Assembly (NCBI RefSeq): GCF_001942255.1 | Contig: NZ_MKKC01000033.1 | Span: 1 to 64,000, forward strand | Direction of reading: 5' to 3' | Origin: Nocardiopsis sp. CNR-923 | Lineage (GTDB): Bacteria > Actinomycetota > Actinomycetes > Streptosporangiales > Streptosporangiaceae | Length of the DNA stretch: 64,000 nucleotides | In this document: positions 34,389 through 46,817 of the stretch, piece after piece | Layout of the letters: each line of letters opens with the position of its first letter | Numbering within the stretch: the stretch's first letter is position 1 | Position numbers and translations under genes: made by a program | Notes under the pieces: model-generated | The model's input: the letters and a program-made list of their open reading frames with translations, nothing else | Databases searched by the model: none | Told to the model about the DNA's origin: nothing

Positions 34389-34973
34389 CTACGCCTGTTC
34401 GCGCTGCTGGCGGCGGGTCCTGTCCCCCGCCGCCGCACGGGCCTCGGCCTTGTGCTCGGACCGCCGCTTGTGCGGCCCGATCACCATGACCATGTTGCGG
34501 CCGTCCTGCTTGGGCTGGGACTCGACCGTGCCAAGATCCTGGACGTCCTCGGCCAGTCGCGCCAGCAGTCGGCGGCCCAGTTCGGGCCGGGACTGCTCGC
34601 GCCCGCGGAACATGATCGTCACCTTGACCTTGTCCCCGCTCTTGAGGAACCGGACGACGTGACCCTTCTTGGTCTCGTAGTCGTGCGGATCGATCTTCGG
34701 GCGGAGCTTGATCTCCTTGATGATCGTGTTCGACTGGTTCTTGCGCGACTCGCGCGCCTTCACCGCGGACTCGTACTTGAACTTGCCGTAGTCCATCAGC
34801 TTGGCGACCGGCGGGCGGGCGGTCGGCGCGACCTCGACGAGATCGAGGTCGGACTCCTGCGCCAGACGCAGTGCGTCCTGCACGGAGACGATGCCGACCT
34901 GCTCACCGTTGGGTCCGACAAGACGGACCTCGGGCACCCGGATGCGGTCATTGATGCGGGGCTCGGCGCTGAT
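34389..34973 (-). CDS. infC: translation initiation factor IF-3, apparent ATC start
   Basis: 194 residues: N-terminal domain [20 protein letters not shown], linker with [13 protein letters not shown], and C-terminal domain [51 protein letters not shown]. Binds the 30S subunit and checks start codons. There is no ATG, GTG or TTG at the proper place; an AGGGAGGGG ribosome site is followed six bases on by ATC AGC GCC, exactly where family sequences begin. A rare start codon, as with AUU in E. coli infC, lets IF-3 repress its own translation. Leader terminator upstream at 35098-35126. Confidence 0.93.
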   Translation of the reverse strand: MSAEPRINDRIRVPEVRLVGPNGEQVGIVSVQDALRLAQESDLDLVEVAPTARPPVAKLMDYGKFKYESAVKARESRKNQSNTIIKEIKLRPKIDPHDYETKKGHVVRFLKSGDKVKVTIMFRGREQSRPELGRRLLARLAEDVQDLGTVESQPKQDGRNMVMVIGPHKRRSEHKAEARAAAGDRTRRQQREQA

Positions 34974-35097
34974 GAGACCCCTCCCTAGCTTTCTCGGATT
35001 ACCTGGGACCGGTCGTCCGCCGGGTGGAGGACGACCTGCTCGACCGGGGATCCCGAACCTTCGGGCGCTCCGGCCGCGTCGGGGCCCTCGAAACGCG

Positions 35098-35126
35098 AAA
35101 ACCCCGCCAGCATGTGCAAGCGGGGT
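35098..35126 (-). terminator. leader terminator/attenuator upstream of infC
   Basis: On the minus strand ACCCCGC, a 12-base loop, GCGGGGT and then TTTT (35098-35101). It is one of very few hairpins in the window with a T-run. It lies 125 bases before the infC start and about 190 bases after the likely transcription start, so it can only act as an attenuator for infC-rpmI-rplT. Confidence 0.65.
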
Positions 35127-35313
35127 GATCCGACCGGTGTTCCCGATGGCGGGCACGCGGGTGCGCCGGAGCCCCGAGGGGCGCCAGGCGGGCACGGCAC
35201 GTCCGACCCGTCCATCGAACCGGACCCACTCGGGCGGTGCCCGGCAGGTGGGAGGATCTTCTCCGCTTGCGGCTCCGGTATGCGCGCACACCGGACCAAG
35301 TCGATACTGCACT

Positions 35314-35341
35314 ACTTTAGCAGGACCCGTGACCTGCTCAG
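35314..35341 (-). promoter_or_regulatory. promoter candidate for infC-rpmI-rplT
   Basis: Minus-strand TAAAGT (35314-35319), the same -10 as in the rRNA-like P2 promoter, with a weak CTGAGC -35 16 bases upstream (35336-35341). It gives a leader of about 340 bases. The -35 lies at the aroE stop codon. Confidence 0.4.
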
Positions 35342-35342
35342 G

Positions 35343-36176
35343 TCACGCGCCGGCGGCGGTCGCGCGGCGGGCCAGTTCCGCCTCCCCGGCCGCGCGCATG
35401 GCCTCGACCGGGACGTCCTCGACACCGGTCATCAGCCGGACCTGGGCGACCGCCTGGTGCAGGAGCATCGGGAAGCCGCCGACCACCCGGCCGCCGCGTG
35501 CGGACACCGCCCGCGCGGCGGCGGTGGGCCACGGCGCGTAGACGACGTCGAACAGGTCGGCGCGCGCGGCGGCCAGCGGTTCGGCGTACCGGTCGCACGC
35601 CCCCGAGGGCAGGGACGACACGACCAGGTCCACGTCCAGGTGGTCGCCGATCTCCGTGAGCGAGGCCACCCGGACCGGATGCCCGAGCCGCTCGGCGGCT
35701 GCGGTGACCTCGCCGGTGCGGGCGGTGTCCCGGGCCAGCACCGTGACGGGCGAGGTGAGGCCCAGGCGGCGCAGCGCCGCGAGCACCGAGGCGGCCGTGG
35801 CGCCGGCGCCCAGGACCACGGCGTCGCGCGGAGCGCCGATCCCGGCCTCGGCGAGCGCGACGGCCACGCCCTCGACGTCGGTGTTGTGGGCGTGCCAGCC
35901 GCCGTCGGCGCGGACGAGGGTGTTCGCCCCGCCGACCCGGCGCGCCAGGTCGGTGACCGCGGCGGCCAGGTCCAGCGCGCGGCGCTTGAGCGGCATCGTC
36001 AGCGACAGGCCCGCCCACTCCGGGCCGAGGCGGTCGAGGAAGGGCGCCAAGCCCTCCTCGTCGCACTCGTGCAACCCGTAGGACCAGTCGTCCAGACCCA
36101 GCGCCGTGTAGGCGGCGGTGTGCAGGACCGGTGAGAGCGAATGGGCCACCGGCGAGCCCAGGACCGCGGCGCGCAC
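35343..36176 (-). CDS. aroE: shikimate dehydrogenase
   Basis: 277 residues. Shikimate-binding GSPVAHSLSPVLHTAAYTAL, catalytic Lys in SLTMPLKRRAL, NTDVEG with the catalytic Asp, and nucleotide motif VLGAGATAASVLAAL. Reduces 3-dehydroshikimate with NADPH in the aromatic pathway. The GTG at 36176 has AGGAGG four bases upstream, 17 bases past the mltG stop, so the genes are co-transcribed. Confidence 0.94.
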   Translation of the reverse strand: MRAAVLGSPVAHSLSPVLHTAAYTALGLDDWSYGLHECDEEGLAPFLDRLGPEWAGLSLTMPLKRRALDLAAAVTDLARRVGGANTLVRADGGWHAHNTDVEGVAVALAEAGIGAPRDAVVLGAGATAASVLAALRRLGLTSPVTVLARDTARTGEVTAAAERLGHPVRVASLTEIGDHLDVDLVVSSLPSGACDRYAEPLAAARADLFDVVYAPWPTAAARAVSARGGRVVGGFPMLLHQAVAQVRLMTGVEDVPVEAMRAAGEAELARRATAAGA

Positions 36177-36193
36177 GGCACCTCCTGCCTTCC

Positions 36194-38801
36194 CTACCAC
36201 TCGGCCTGGTTCTCGGCCACCATCTGGTCGTGCTCGGCCAGGGTCCTGGAGAAGCCGGTCTCGCCGCTCTCGGGGTCGATGAGCGCGAAGTACAGGTAGT
36301 CCTCGTCGGACGGCGCCAGCGCGGCCTCGATGGCGTCCTGCCCGGGAGCCACGTACGGTCCGGCCGGCAAACCGGTCGTGCCGTAGGTTCCGTAGCCCTG
36401 CGGGTCGGCCTCGCAGGCCGCACGCTGCTCGTCGTCGAGGAACGTGCCCTCCGCGTCGAGCACGTAGAAGCACGTGCTGTCCATCTGGAGCTGCATGCCC
36501 TGGTCCAGTCGGTTGTGGACGACCGCCGAGATGTTGGCCATGTCCTCCTTCCTTCCGGTCTCGGCCTGGACGATGGCGGCGATCGCCATGATCTCGTTGG
36601 GTTCGAGGTTGAGCTGCGCGGCCCGCTCCTCCAGGTCGGTCGCCTCGGCCACCCGGCGGAACTCGGTGACCATGGTGCGCAGCACCGCCCCGGCGTCGAC
36701 CTCGGGGTCGAACCGGTAGGTCTGGGGGAACAGGTAGCCCTCGGGGCCCTGGGTCGCGTACTCGGGCAGGCCGAGCCCGTCACCGTCCTCGTAGGCCGCC
36801 TCGAAGTCGGCCAACGGGATCCCCAGGTCCGCCGAGAGTGTCTCCAGGACCCCCGGTCGGCTTTCGACGGTGTGGGCACGCAGTCCCTCGGGGACGGTCA
36901 CCCGTCCGCCGAGGCGGTTCTCGGGGTCGAGTAGGTGGGCCACGGCGCTCTCCCCGCTCATCTCGACCGCCAGGGAGAACGTGCCGGGCACCAGTCCGCC
37001 CGCTCCGTCGCGCTCCGCGGCGCCGAGGGCGGCGGTGAAGGCCCGCACGCTGGCGACCACACCCGCCTCGACCAGTCGCTCCCCGACGGTGCTTCCGGAG
37101 TCCCCGTCCTCGATGACGACGATGACCTCGCCGACGCCCTCTCCGCCGTAGTCGGCGGGAACCACGTAGCGGAACGCGCCGTATCCGCCCGCCCCGACGA
37201 CCAGGACGAGTGCGACGGCGGCCGCGGCCGTCGTCGTGCGGCCCCTGTTTCCACCCTTGCGTTTGCGGGCCCTGGCCCCGCCCGCCCGTTTGGCCTTCTG
37301 CGCCTGTTTGAGCTTCCTGCGACTGCTGCGGCTGCCGCCGTAGGCCTCGGCGATGTCGTTGAGGTCGGGCTCCTCGTAGCCGTCGTCCTCGTCGTCCAGC
37401 GGGTCGTCGTCGACCGTCCGGGGCTCGGGAGCGGCGTCCTCGGCCGCCGTACGCCTGCCGCGCCTGCGGCGGCCCCGGCGGTCGGCGGCCTCCACGTCAC
37501 CGCGACCGCGCCGACGGCGACCGCGACGGCCGACGGGTTCACCGGCGGGCGGCGCGTCCGCGTCGTCGCCGTGCCCGTCGTCGCCGTGCGCCTCACCGGC
37601 GGCTCCGCCGTCGTGGCGGAGGTCGTCGTGAGCGTCTCCGTCCCGCGCGGACCGCCCTCCGAAGGCGGCCAGAGCGGCGGTGTCGGCCGGAACGTCGGCG
37701 AGGAAACCGCTGTCGGCGGCCTCCGCAGCGCCGGTGGCACGGCGGCGGCCGCGCCGCCCGGTGGTCTCCTCGGCCGGCCTCGCGGGGGACGGCTCCTCCT
37801 CGCCGCCGCGCCTGCGGCGGCCGCGGCGGGGCGCGTCGACCACCGGCGTGGAACCGGTGGTCGGAGCGTCGAGGGGAGCCTCTGGCGCGGCGCCGACGTC
37901 GTCCGCGGCGGGCTCGGGGGCGCGCCGACGGCCGCGGCGGCCGGCGGAGGGGTCGGCCGGCGCCTCGCGCTTGCGACGGCCGCGCCGAGGGCGGGGCTCC
38001 GGTTCCGGGTCGTCCTCCAGGAAGGAGAGCGTGGGACCGTCGTCCTCACCCCACAACGGTGACGAGGACTTGCGCTCCTCCTGGCCGGGCCGGGCCCGAC
38101 GCCCGCGCCGGATGTCTCCTCGGCCGGGGCGGAGGGGTTCGTCGGGGCGGTGCTCTGGCCGCCGGGGCCGCCGAGGTCGGCGAGGGCGGCCAGCGCGTCC
38201 TGTGTGGGGTCGGCGGCGCGGCGTCGGGGCTCCGCGCCCTCAGGCGCCGGGCCTCGGCCCGTGCCGGAGCCGTCCGGACGGCCGCCGCCCGGCTCCTGGC
38301 GGCCTTCCCCGTCCGGGCCGGGGCGACGACCCGTGCCGGTCGGCGGCCGTCGTCCGCCGTCGGGCGACGGTCGGCGGCCCGCCTCGGGACGCTGGTCGCT
38401 GTTGGCGGTGGACCTCGCGGCGCGTCCGCCGCGCAGGGCGTCGGCGGCGCCGGCACGGCGCGACGGTTCGGCGGGGGGCCGGGCCTGCGGCGGCGTCCCG
38501 GTGCTGGGGATCCCGGGTTCACGGGGTCCTCGTCCGCGCCCGCGCGTGGGGCGCGGCCGGACGTGCGGGGGTCTCCCGGGGCGCGGCGGGGGTCCGCGGG
38601 CGTGCGGCGGTCACCCGCGGCGGGGCGCGCCTGGGCGCGCCCGCCGAGGTCGGTCCGCTCGCCCGAAGGGGGTTCGGGGCGGGCTCTGCGTCCGCGCGGA
38701 CGCGGCTGCCCGTGGAAGGGATCGGTGAGCGGGTCGTAGTCGTCACCGCGCTCGACGCGTCCACGGGAGGGATCGTCGGGGTAGGCATCCCTGTCGTTCA
38801 T
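36194..38801 (-). CDS. mltG: endolytic murein transglycosylase with very long cytoplasmic extension (two frameshifts)
   Basis: About 869 residues after correction, against about 350-400 in most bacteria. The last 330 are standard MltG: TM helix (TTTAAAAVALVLVVGAGGYG), LysM-like part, and YceG catalytic domain with EGYLFPQTYRF and catalytic Glu in IAAIVQAETGRKEDMANIS, then NRLDQGMQLQMDST. The N-terminal 530 residues are disordered, rich in Arg, Gly, Pro and Asp, with repeated [13 protein letters not shown] motifs alternating with acidic patches. Frame changes: about 38521 (DEDP then REPGIPSTGT) and about 38113 (SAPAEE then DIRRGRRARPGQE). The ATG overlaps the ruvX stop. Cuts nascent glycan strands at the membrane. 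Confidence 0.88.
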
Positions 38802-39285
38802 GATTCTCCCTGGCTGGGGCGGACGATCTCGCCCGGGGGGTGGCCTGTTGCCCGTTCCTGGTCCAAGGTGCTCTGGAGGAGCACGGTGGCGGCCGCTGGT
38901 CGATGACCGACCGGCGGGCCCTGCCCCCCTTCGCGCCCTTCTTGGCGAAGGAGGCTCCCGAGAGCAGTTGTGACTGGGCCGTCACCGTGGTGAGGCGCTC
39001 GTCGACCAGGCGGACGGGGACGGGGTGGAGGGTTCGGGCGAGGACGGTCGCGAACTCGCGTGCCGACCGGGCGGCGGGACCCTCGTCACCGGACAGCGAG
39101 GCGGGGTAGCCCACGACGACCTCGCGCGCCCCGCGTTCCACGACGAGCTCGGCGATGCGGTGGATGTCACCCTTGCCGCGCCGCACGGTCTCCACCGGGC
39201 TGGCGAGCACGCCGCTCGGGTCGCTGACGGCGACCCCGACGCGGGCGTTACCGGGGTCGATCGCCAGGCGCACACCGTGTCTCAA
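38798..39285 (-). CDS. ruvX: Holliday junction resolvase-like RuvX (YqgF), one frameshift
   Basis: 162 residues corrected. RNase H-fold nuclease acting on pre-16S rRNA ends and possibly Holliday junctions. RLAIDPGNARVGVAVSDP, VVVGYPASLSGDEG and VRLVDERLTTV carry the family acidic residues. Near 38897 one G is lost (CAGCGGCC for CAGGCGGCC); restoring it gives VIDQAAATVLLQSTLDQERA and a stop overlapping mltG. Best start is TTG at 39285 (LRHGVRL), with GGGGAGA seven bases upstream and matching family N-termini. Confidence 0.9.
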
Positions 39286-39673
39286 GGACGTGTCTCCCCG
39301 TGAACGGGGACGGCGTGCGGGCGGGCCGTGCCGTTGACGGCGCGGCACCGCTGCTGGGAAATCCTCAACACGGTGGTCCTGTTCGTCAGCTGGATCGCGG
39401 GAAACGCCGCATGGACAGCCGCGTGATCGGCTGTGACGCGCCACAGTATGCCCGATTCGGTGACCGTGCGCAGCCTCGCGGACGGCGACCGGGAGCGGCC
39501 CGTCGTGGACCGCGGAACTCGGTGTCACCCCCATAGGCGGCGGTTCCGGGGCCCGAACGTACCGTCCGAGTGTAAGCCACCCACGTGGGATGTCCGGGCA
39601 GGCCGGTTTCCACAGGGGTGTACCACTACGTACCGCCGTGGGCCGACACGCCCCCAGTTGGGCGGAAACGCGA

Positions 39674-39705
39674 AGGCGGGTGGGAGGTCGGCCCCGCACC
39701 CGCCT
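39674..39705 (-). terminator. alaS terminator
   Basis: Perfect 9-base stem AGGCGGGTG (39674-39682) and CACCCGCCT (39697-39705), 54 bases past the alaS stop. The remainder of the 39286-39758 gap holds no recognisable gene; it should carry the ruvX-mltG-aroE promoter on the minus strand, which I cannot place. Confidence 0.6.
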
Positions 39706-39758
39706 GGCGTGTCGTGCGCCGTGGGACCGCCGTCGGCGCCCCTCGGCCGGCGCCGGTG

Positions 39759-42428
<2,670 letters not shown>

Positions 42429-42847
42429 TGATGCCCTCCTGTGCTCGCCTGCGCCGCCCTGGGCGACGTGGGGGTCCCTCGGGACCGTCGTGGCGCGGTG
42501 ATCTGGTGACCGGCCCATCGTAGAGGGGACCGCTCCGCCAGCGCGCGTGGTTTGCGGTGGCCGCCGGGGCCCGTGCTGATGACGACAACGGCGGCAGCCC
42601 GGTTGTTCCGAGGCTTTGGGTGTTGGTCCAAGGCTATCGCCGCCGACCACCGCACGGGCCCCGTGCGAGGAGGGCCCGCGCGGCTGGCGCCGGGGCTCCG
42701 GCCCGTGGCCGTGGGGACGGTCGCGAGGGGACCTGGGATGCACCGCGCGCCCCTCGTGGTGTGCAACCGGGACCCGGACCCCACGGTGCGCCCCCGACAC
42801 CTCACGCGACGTCCCGGCGCGTCCCGGATCGCGTCGCGCGCGGCGCC
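42429..42847. other. 419-base gap upstream of alaS
   Basis: No gene supported. A hairpin-prone, GC-rich stretch; no T-box, riboswitch or ARG-like site recognised. A weak minus-strand TTGGAC near 42640 could be part of an alaS promoter. Confidence 0.3.
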
Positions 42848-43129
42848 TCACCGACCGGAGAGGCGCTCCGGGACGTCCCGCGGGGCGGTCAGCCGGGCCC
42901 GGCCCCTCCTCGGCGCGTACCGCGCGAGGAGTTCGCTCTCCTGGGCGCGCACCTCCTCGGCCAGGTCCTCGTTGAGTTCGCGCAGGGCCCCCCTGTACTC
43001 CGTGACCTGGACCTCGACTCGTTCGGCGAGGCCGCCGGGCGTGAGCGCGCGGCGAGCCCGGTTGACCCGGTGGACGACGTATCCGCCGAGGGCGGCCCCG
43101 GCCGCGAGGTAGAACAGTCTGCCGATCAC
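42848..43129 (-). CDS. small membrane-anchored protein, function unknown
   Basis: 93 residues. Short hydrophobic N-terminus ([20 protein letters not shown]) then a charged helical region ([20 protein letters not shown]) likely to form a coiled coil. Conserved small genes of this shape follow DUF948 genes next to alaS in actinomycetes. GTG start overlaps the DUF948 stop (GTGA). Role unknown, possibly cell-envelope related by context. Confidence 0.75.
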   Translation of the reverse strand: MIGRLFYLAAGAALGGYVVHRVNRARRALTPGGLAERVEVQVTEYRGALRELNEDLAEEVRAQESELLARYAPRRGRARLTAPRDVPERLSGR

Positions 43130-43518
43130 CGGTTCTCCTTCCGCCTGCGCGAACGCACGACCGCCAGCGCCCGGCGCTGGCCCACGACCCGGCGCACCGC
43201 GTAGGTGACCGACGCCACGCGCACGAGCGGGCCGGTGAACACCGCACGGGTCAGCGCGGTCATGGTGGACACGTCCTCGGAGGTGGCCTGCACGTTGGCG
43301 GTGATCTCCTCGACCCGCTCCAGCGAGGTGTTGGTGCGTTCCACCGTGGAGGCGACGTCCTCCAGTAGCGGCGGGGTCCGTTCCCCGAGGTCCGAGACCA
43401 CCGCGGTGGCCGCGTTGATGAGCTTGATGAGTTTGACGAGCGCCACGCACAGGAACGTGGCCAGCACCGCCCAGACCACCGCGGCGACGAGCGCGGCGAC
43501 CTCTCCTCCGGTAAGCAT
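43126..43518 (-). CDS. DUF948 membrane protein
   Basis: 130 residues. One N-terminal TM helix ([20 protein letters not shown]) followed by a long helical heptad-like region ([33 protein letters not shown]) and a basic C-terminus. This matches the DUF948 pattern. Likely a membrane-tethered coiled-coil protein; molecular function not known. Translationally coupled to the 93-residue protein. The 374 bases between it and the divergent pseudokinase gene must hold both promoters; I cannot place them. Confidence 0.8.
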   Translation of the reverse strand: MLTGGEVAALVAAVVWAVLATFLCVALVKLIKLINAATAVVSDLGERTPPLLEDVASTVERTNTSLERVEEITANVQATSEDVSTMTALTRAVFTGPLVRVASVTYAVRRVVGQRRALAVVRSRRRKENR

Positions 43519-43892
43519 GCGGGCTCCGTGAGCAGATCGGGGACGAATCGAGGGTGTGTGAACGGTCCCTCGCGCACGGGCGTCGAGGGAGGCTCCCGGG
43601 TGTGGCCGTCGACTGCGCCGGGTCGGGCCGCAGGAACCGTGCAGGGCGGCCCCGGGATGGGTCGGGGCGCCCGGTTTCGGCTGACCCTATCGCGTCCGGA
43701 CACCCTTCGACCGGGCGCGCCTCGGCGAGCCCCGGGAGGAAACGGTCACGGGTCCATCACCGCTACGCTGGTGACCGGCGCGAGGGATCGACGGCCGGGC
43801 AGCCTTCCGGAAGAATCTGTACCGGGTGGGATCTTCCCCATGAAGTCCCGACACTCCGCCACACCACCCGGGCCGCACTGACAGGACCCTTG

Positions 43893-45455
43893 ATGAGCGC
43901 TCGTCCTCCCCGAGAGATCTCCGTACTGGTACCCGCGGACCTGTCTCCCCTGTACCCGACCGACCCCGAGCGGATCGGCCCCTACCTGGTCCTGGGTCGG
44001 CTCGGCCACGGCGCCACCGGCACGGTCTACGCGGCCGTGGACGTACGCGCGGCCTCGCCCGGGGACCGTCTGCTCGCGGTGAAGACACTGGTCTGCCCGG
44101 AACTCGACCCGCCCGAGGCCTACCCCGCGCTCGCACGACGTCTGCGCGCGCTGGCCGGTGTCGACTCGACGCGCGTGGTCACGCCCCTGGCCTTCGACTC
44201 CGACGCCGAACCGCCGTGGGTGGCCCTGCCCTACGTCGCCGGGCAGCGCCTGTCGCACTACGTCTCAGCGCGGGGCGGCCTGGCCAGCGGGAAGGTGGTC
44301 GCGCTCGCGGTCGGACTGGCCGAGGCCCTGTCCGCCCTGCACGCGCGCGGTGTCGCCCACGGGTCGCTGCGCCCCAGCGACGTGGTGGTGGGACCGCACG
44401 GCGCGCAGGTGATGGAGTGCGCCGTGGTGGCCTCAGCGGAGCGCCTGCGCGCCACCGCCCCCAGCTGGACGGGCCCGGAGCGCGCGCGGGGCGGCGCGGC
44501 GACCCCGGCGGCGGACGTGTTCGCCTGGGGCTCCCTGGTCGCGTTCGCCGGGACGGGCCGCCTGCCGTTCGGTTCGGGAGAGCCGGAGGAGATCGTCGAA
44601 CGCGCGGCCCGCGGGGCGTTCGACCTCGGCGGCCTGCACTCGGGCCTGCGACCGATCGTGTCCCGGGCACTGGCCCCGGACCCGGTCCGCCGGCCCACCG
44701 TGGCCGAGGCGGTCGAGGCGGTCCTCGCCGTGTGGGCGGCCGAGTGCGCGGCCCGTGAGGAGACGGAGGAGGGCGGCTCGCCCGTCTCCGACCGCGCCGA
44801 GCTGCTGCGCCAATTGGAGCACGCATGGGAGGGCGTCGAACCCCCCGCTCGGGTACCCGAGGTGGTGCGGTTGGAGGGCCGCCTGGCCCGCCACCGGCCA
44901 CGCAGGGCCCTGGCCATGGCCGGGACCGGCGCGCTCGCGCTCGGCATGATCGGGGGCGGCGGGTGGTTCCTCTTCGGGCTCTTCGGCCAGGACGAGGAGG
45001 ACGCCCTGGTCTCGGAGGTGGCCGAGGAGGTCTCCCCCGAACCCAGCGAGGAGGAGCCGCTGACCATGGTGGTCCGGTTCGACCCCGCCGAGCAGGAGGA
45101 CCCGGTGGAGGGGCCGTGGGTGTTCACACCGGTCGACCGTGAGGACGAACCCGTGCGCGGCCGGGGCGTGCCGACCCACGACGAGTGGGCCGAGCAGTGG
45201 GACGCGTCGGGCGAGCCCCGGGAGGCGGTCGTCCGGGAGGACGCCGCGGTGCTGTGCGCCAAGTTCTGTGCCGCGCCGGACCACCTGTTCATCGACGTGG
45301 AGGGGCGCGGCACCTGGGAGCTGACGGGCTCCGACTTCATCGACTACCTGTCGTGGGGCCCGGTGATGATCGTGGAGGTCACCTTCGCGGAGGAGTCCTC
45401 CGAGGAGGACGGGCCCCGGGAGATCGTGGCGGTCACCGAGCTGTTCACGGACTGA
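43893..45455 (+). CDS. membrane Ser/Thr pseudokinase
   Basis: 520 residues. Kinase-like domain at about 25-290: Gly-rich loop [14 protein letters not shown] and a VAIK-type Lys (LLAVKTLVC) are present, but the catalytic HRDLKPxN is HGSLRPSDV and no DFG motif follows (MECAVVAS instead). The domain should not catalyse phosphotransfer. Next are a linker, one TM helix ([20 protein letters not shown], about 350-370) and an exported acidic domain of about 150 residues with two Cys (CAKFC) and no recognised fold. It may bind a partner kinase or ligand. ATG at 43893 chosen from the start of the conserved region. Convergent with rarA; the stops overlap by 11 bases. Confidence 0.82.
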   Translation: MSARPPREISVLVPADLSPLYPTDPERIGPYLVLGRLGHGATGTVYAAVDVRAASPGDRLLAVKTLVCPELDPPEAYPALARRLRALAGVDSTRVVTPLAFDSDAEPPWVALPYVAGQRLSHYVSARGGLASGKVVALAVGLAEALSALHARGVAHGSLRPSDVVVGPHGAQVMECAVVASAERLRATAPSWTGPERARGGAATPAADVFAWGSLVAFAGTGRLPFGSGEPEEIVERAARGAFDLGGLHSGLRPIVSRALAPDPVRRPTVAEAVEAVLAVWAAECAAREETEEGGSPVSDRAELLRQLEHAWEGVEPPARVPEVVRLEGRLARHRPRRALAMAGTGALALGMIGGGGWFLFGLFGQDEEDALVSEVAEEVSPEPSEEEPLTMVVRFDPAEQEDPVEGPWVFTPVDREDEPVRGRGVPTHDEWAEQWDASGEPREAVVREDAAVLCAKFCAAPDHLFIDVEGRGTWELTGSDFIDYLSWGPVMIVEVTFAEESSEEDGPREIVAVTELFTD

Positions 45456-46782
45456 CGCCGCGCAGGACGCCCTTGATCCGCCGCAGGACCTCGCCGAAAC
45501 GGCGTTCGGCGCCGTGCCCGGTCGGCCGGTAGTACTCCCGGTCGCCCAGCCCGTCGGGCGCGTGCCGTTGGGGCGCCACCCCGCCCGGGTAGTCGTGCGC
45601 GTACCGGTAGCCCTCGCCATGGCCCAATTCGGCCGCGCCTTTGTAGTGACCGTCGCGCAGGTGGGCGGGGACCGGTCCGGCGTGGCCCGCCCGCACGTCG
45701 GCGATCGCCTCGTCGATCGCGGTGATCACCGCGTTCGACTTGGGCGCGAGGCTGATGTGGATGACCGCCTGGGCGAGGTTGATCCGCGCCTCGGGCAGGC
45801 CCACCAGGTCCACGGCCTGTGCGGCTGCCACCGCGGTCCGCAGGGCGGTGGGGTCGGCCATGCCCACGTCCTCGCTGGCGTGCACGACGAGGCGGCGGGC
45901 GACGAACCGGGGGTCCTCCCCCGCCTCGATCATCCGGGCGAGGTAGTGCAGGGCCGCGTCGGGGTCGCTGCCGCGCATGCTCTTGATGAACGCGCTGACG
46001 ACGTCGTAGTGCTGGTCTCCGGAGCGGTCGTAGCGGACGGCGTGCCGATCGACGGCGCGTTCGACGTGGGTGGCGGTGACGGTCACGGGCTCGGCCGCCG
46101 GCGCTCCGGCGACGAGCGCCGCGGCCTCCAGGTAGGTCAGCGAACGCCGTCCGTCGCCCCCGGCGAGGCGGACGAGGTGCTCGACGGCGTCGTCGGCGAG
46201 CACGTAGCGACCGTCCAGCCCGCGCTCGTCGGTCAGCGCCCGGTCGAGCAGGGCGCGCACGTCCGCGTCGTCCAGGGACTCCAGGGACAGGAGTAGGGAC
46301 CGGGAGAGCAGGGGGCTGACCACGGAGAAGAAGGGGTTCTCCGTGGTGGCGCCGATGAAGCTGACCCAGCGGTTCTCGACCGCGGGCAGGAGGGCGTCCT
46401 GCTGGGTCTTGTTGAAACGGTGCACCTCGTCGACGAAGAGCAGCGTCCGTGTGCCGTGCATGCCCAGGCGCCTGCGCGCCTCGTCGACGACCGCGCGCAC
46501 GTCCCTGACCCCGGCGTTGACCGCGGAGAGCTCGACGAAGCGGCGCTCGGTGACGTGGCTGACCACGGTGGCCAGGGTGGTCTTGCCGGTGCCCGGCGGC
46601 CCCCACAGGAAGACGGACATGGGGGCGTCGTCCTCGACGAGGCGGCGCAGCGGGCTGCCCTCACCGAGCAGGTGGCGCTGGCCCACGACCTCGTCCAGGG
46701 TGCGGGGGCGCATGCGCACGGCAAGCGGTTCCTGCCCCTTGGCGGCCTCGGCTCCGGCGTCGTCGAACAGTGTTTCGGACAC
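45445..46782 (-). CDS. rarA: replication-associated recombination ATPase RarA (MgsA)
   Basis: 445 residues. AAA+ ATPase acting at stalled replication forks. Walker [15 protein letters not shown], Walker [16 protein letters not shown], sensor 1 GATTENPFF, then the tetramerisation region with [34 protein letters not shown] and the C-terminal YAHDYPGG. Intact. GTG start at 46782 (VSETLFDD). Confidence 0.95.
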   Translation of the reverse strand: MSETLFDDAGAEAAKGQEPLAVRMRPRTLDEVVGQRHLLGEGSPLRRLVEDDAPMSVFLWGPPGTGKTTLATVVSHVTERRFVELSAVNAGVRDVRAVVDEARRRLGMHGTRTLLFVDEVHRFNKTQQDALLPAVENRWVSFIGATTENPFFSVVSPLLSRSLLLSLESLDDADVRALLDRALTDERGLDGRYVLADDAVEHLVRLAGGDGRRSLTYLEAAALVAGAPAAEPVTVTATHVERAVDRHAVRYDRSGDQHYDVVSAFIKSMRGSDPDAALHYLARMIEAGEDPRFVARRLVVHASEDVGMADPTALRTAVAAAQAVDLVGLPEARINLAQAVIHISLAPKSNAVITAIDEAIADVRAGHAGPVPAHLRDGHYKGAAELGHGEGYRYAHDYPGGVAPQRHAPDGLGDREYYRPTGHGAERRFGEVLRRIKGVLRGVSP

Positions 46783-46817
46783 CCACCCAGGGTAGGGCAC
46801 CCGCTCCGGGACGCCGG

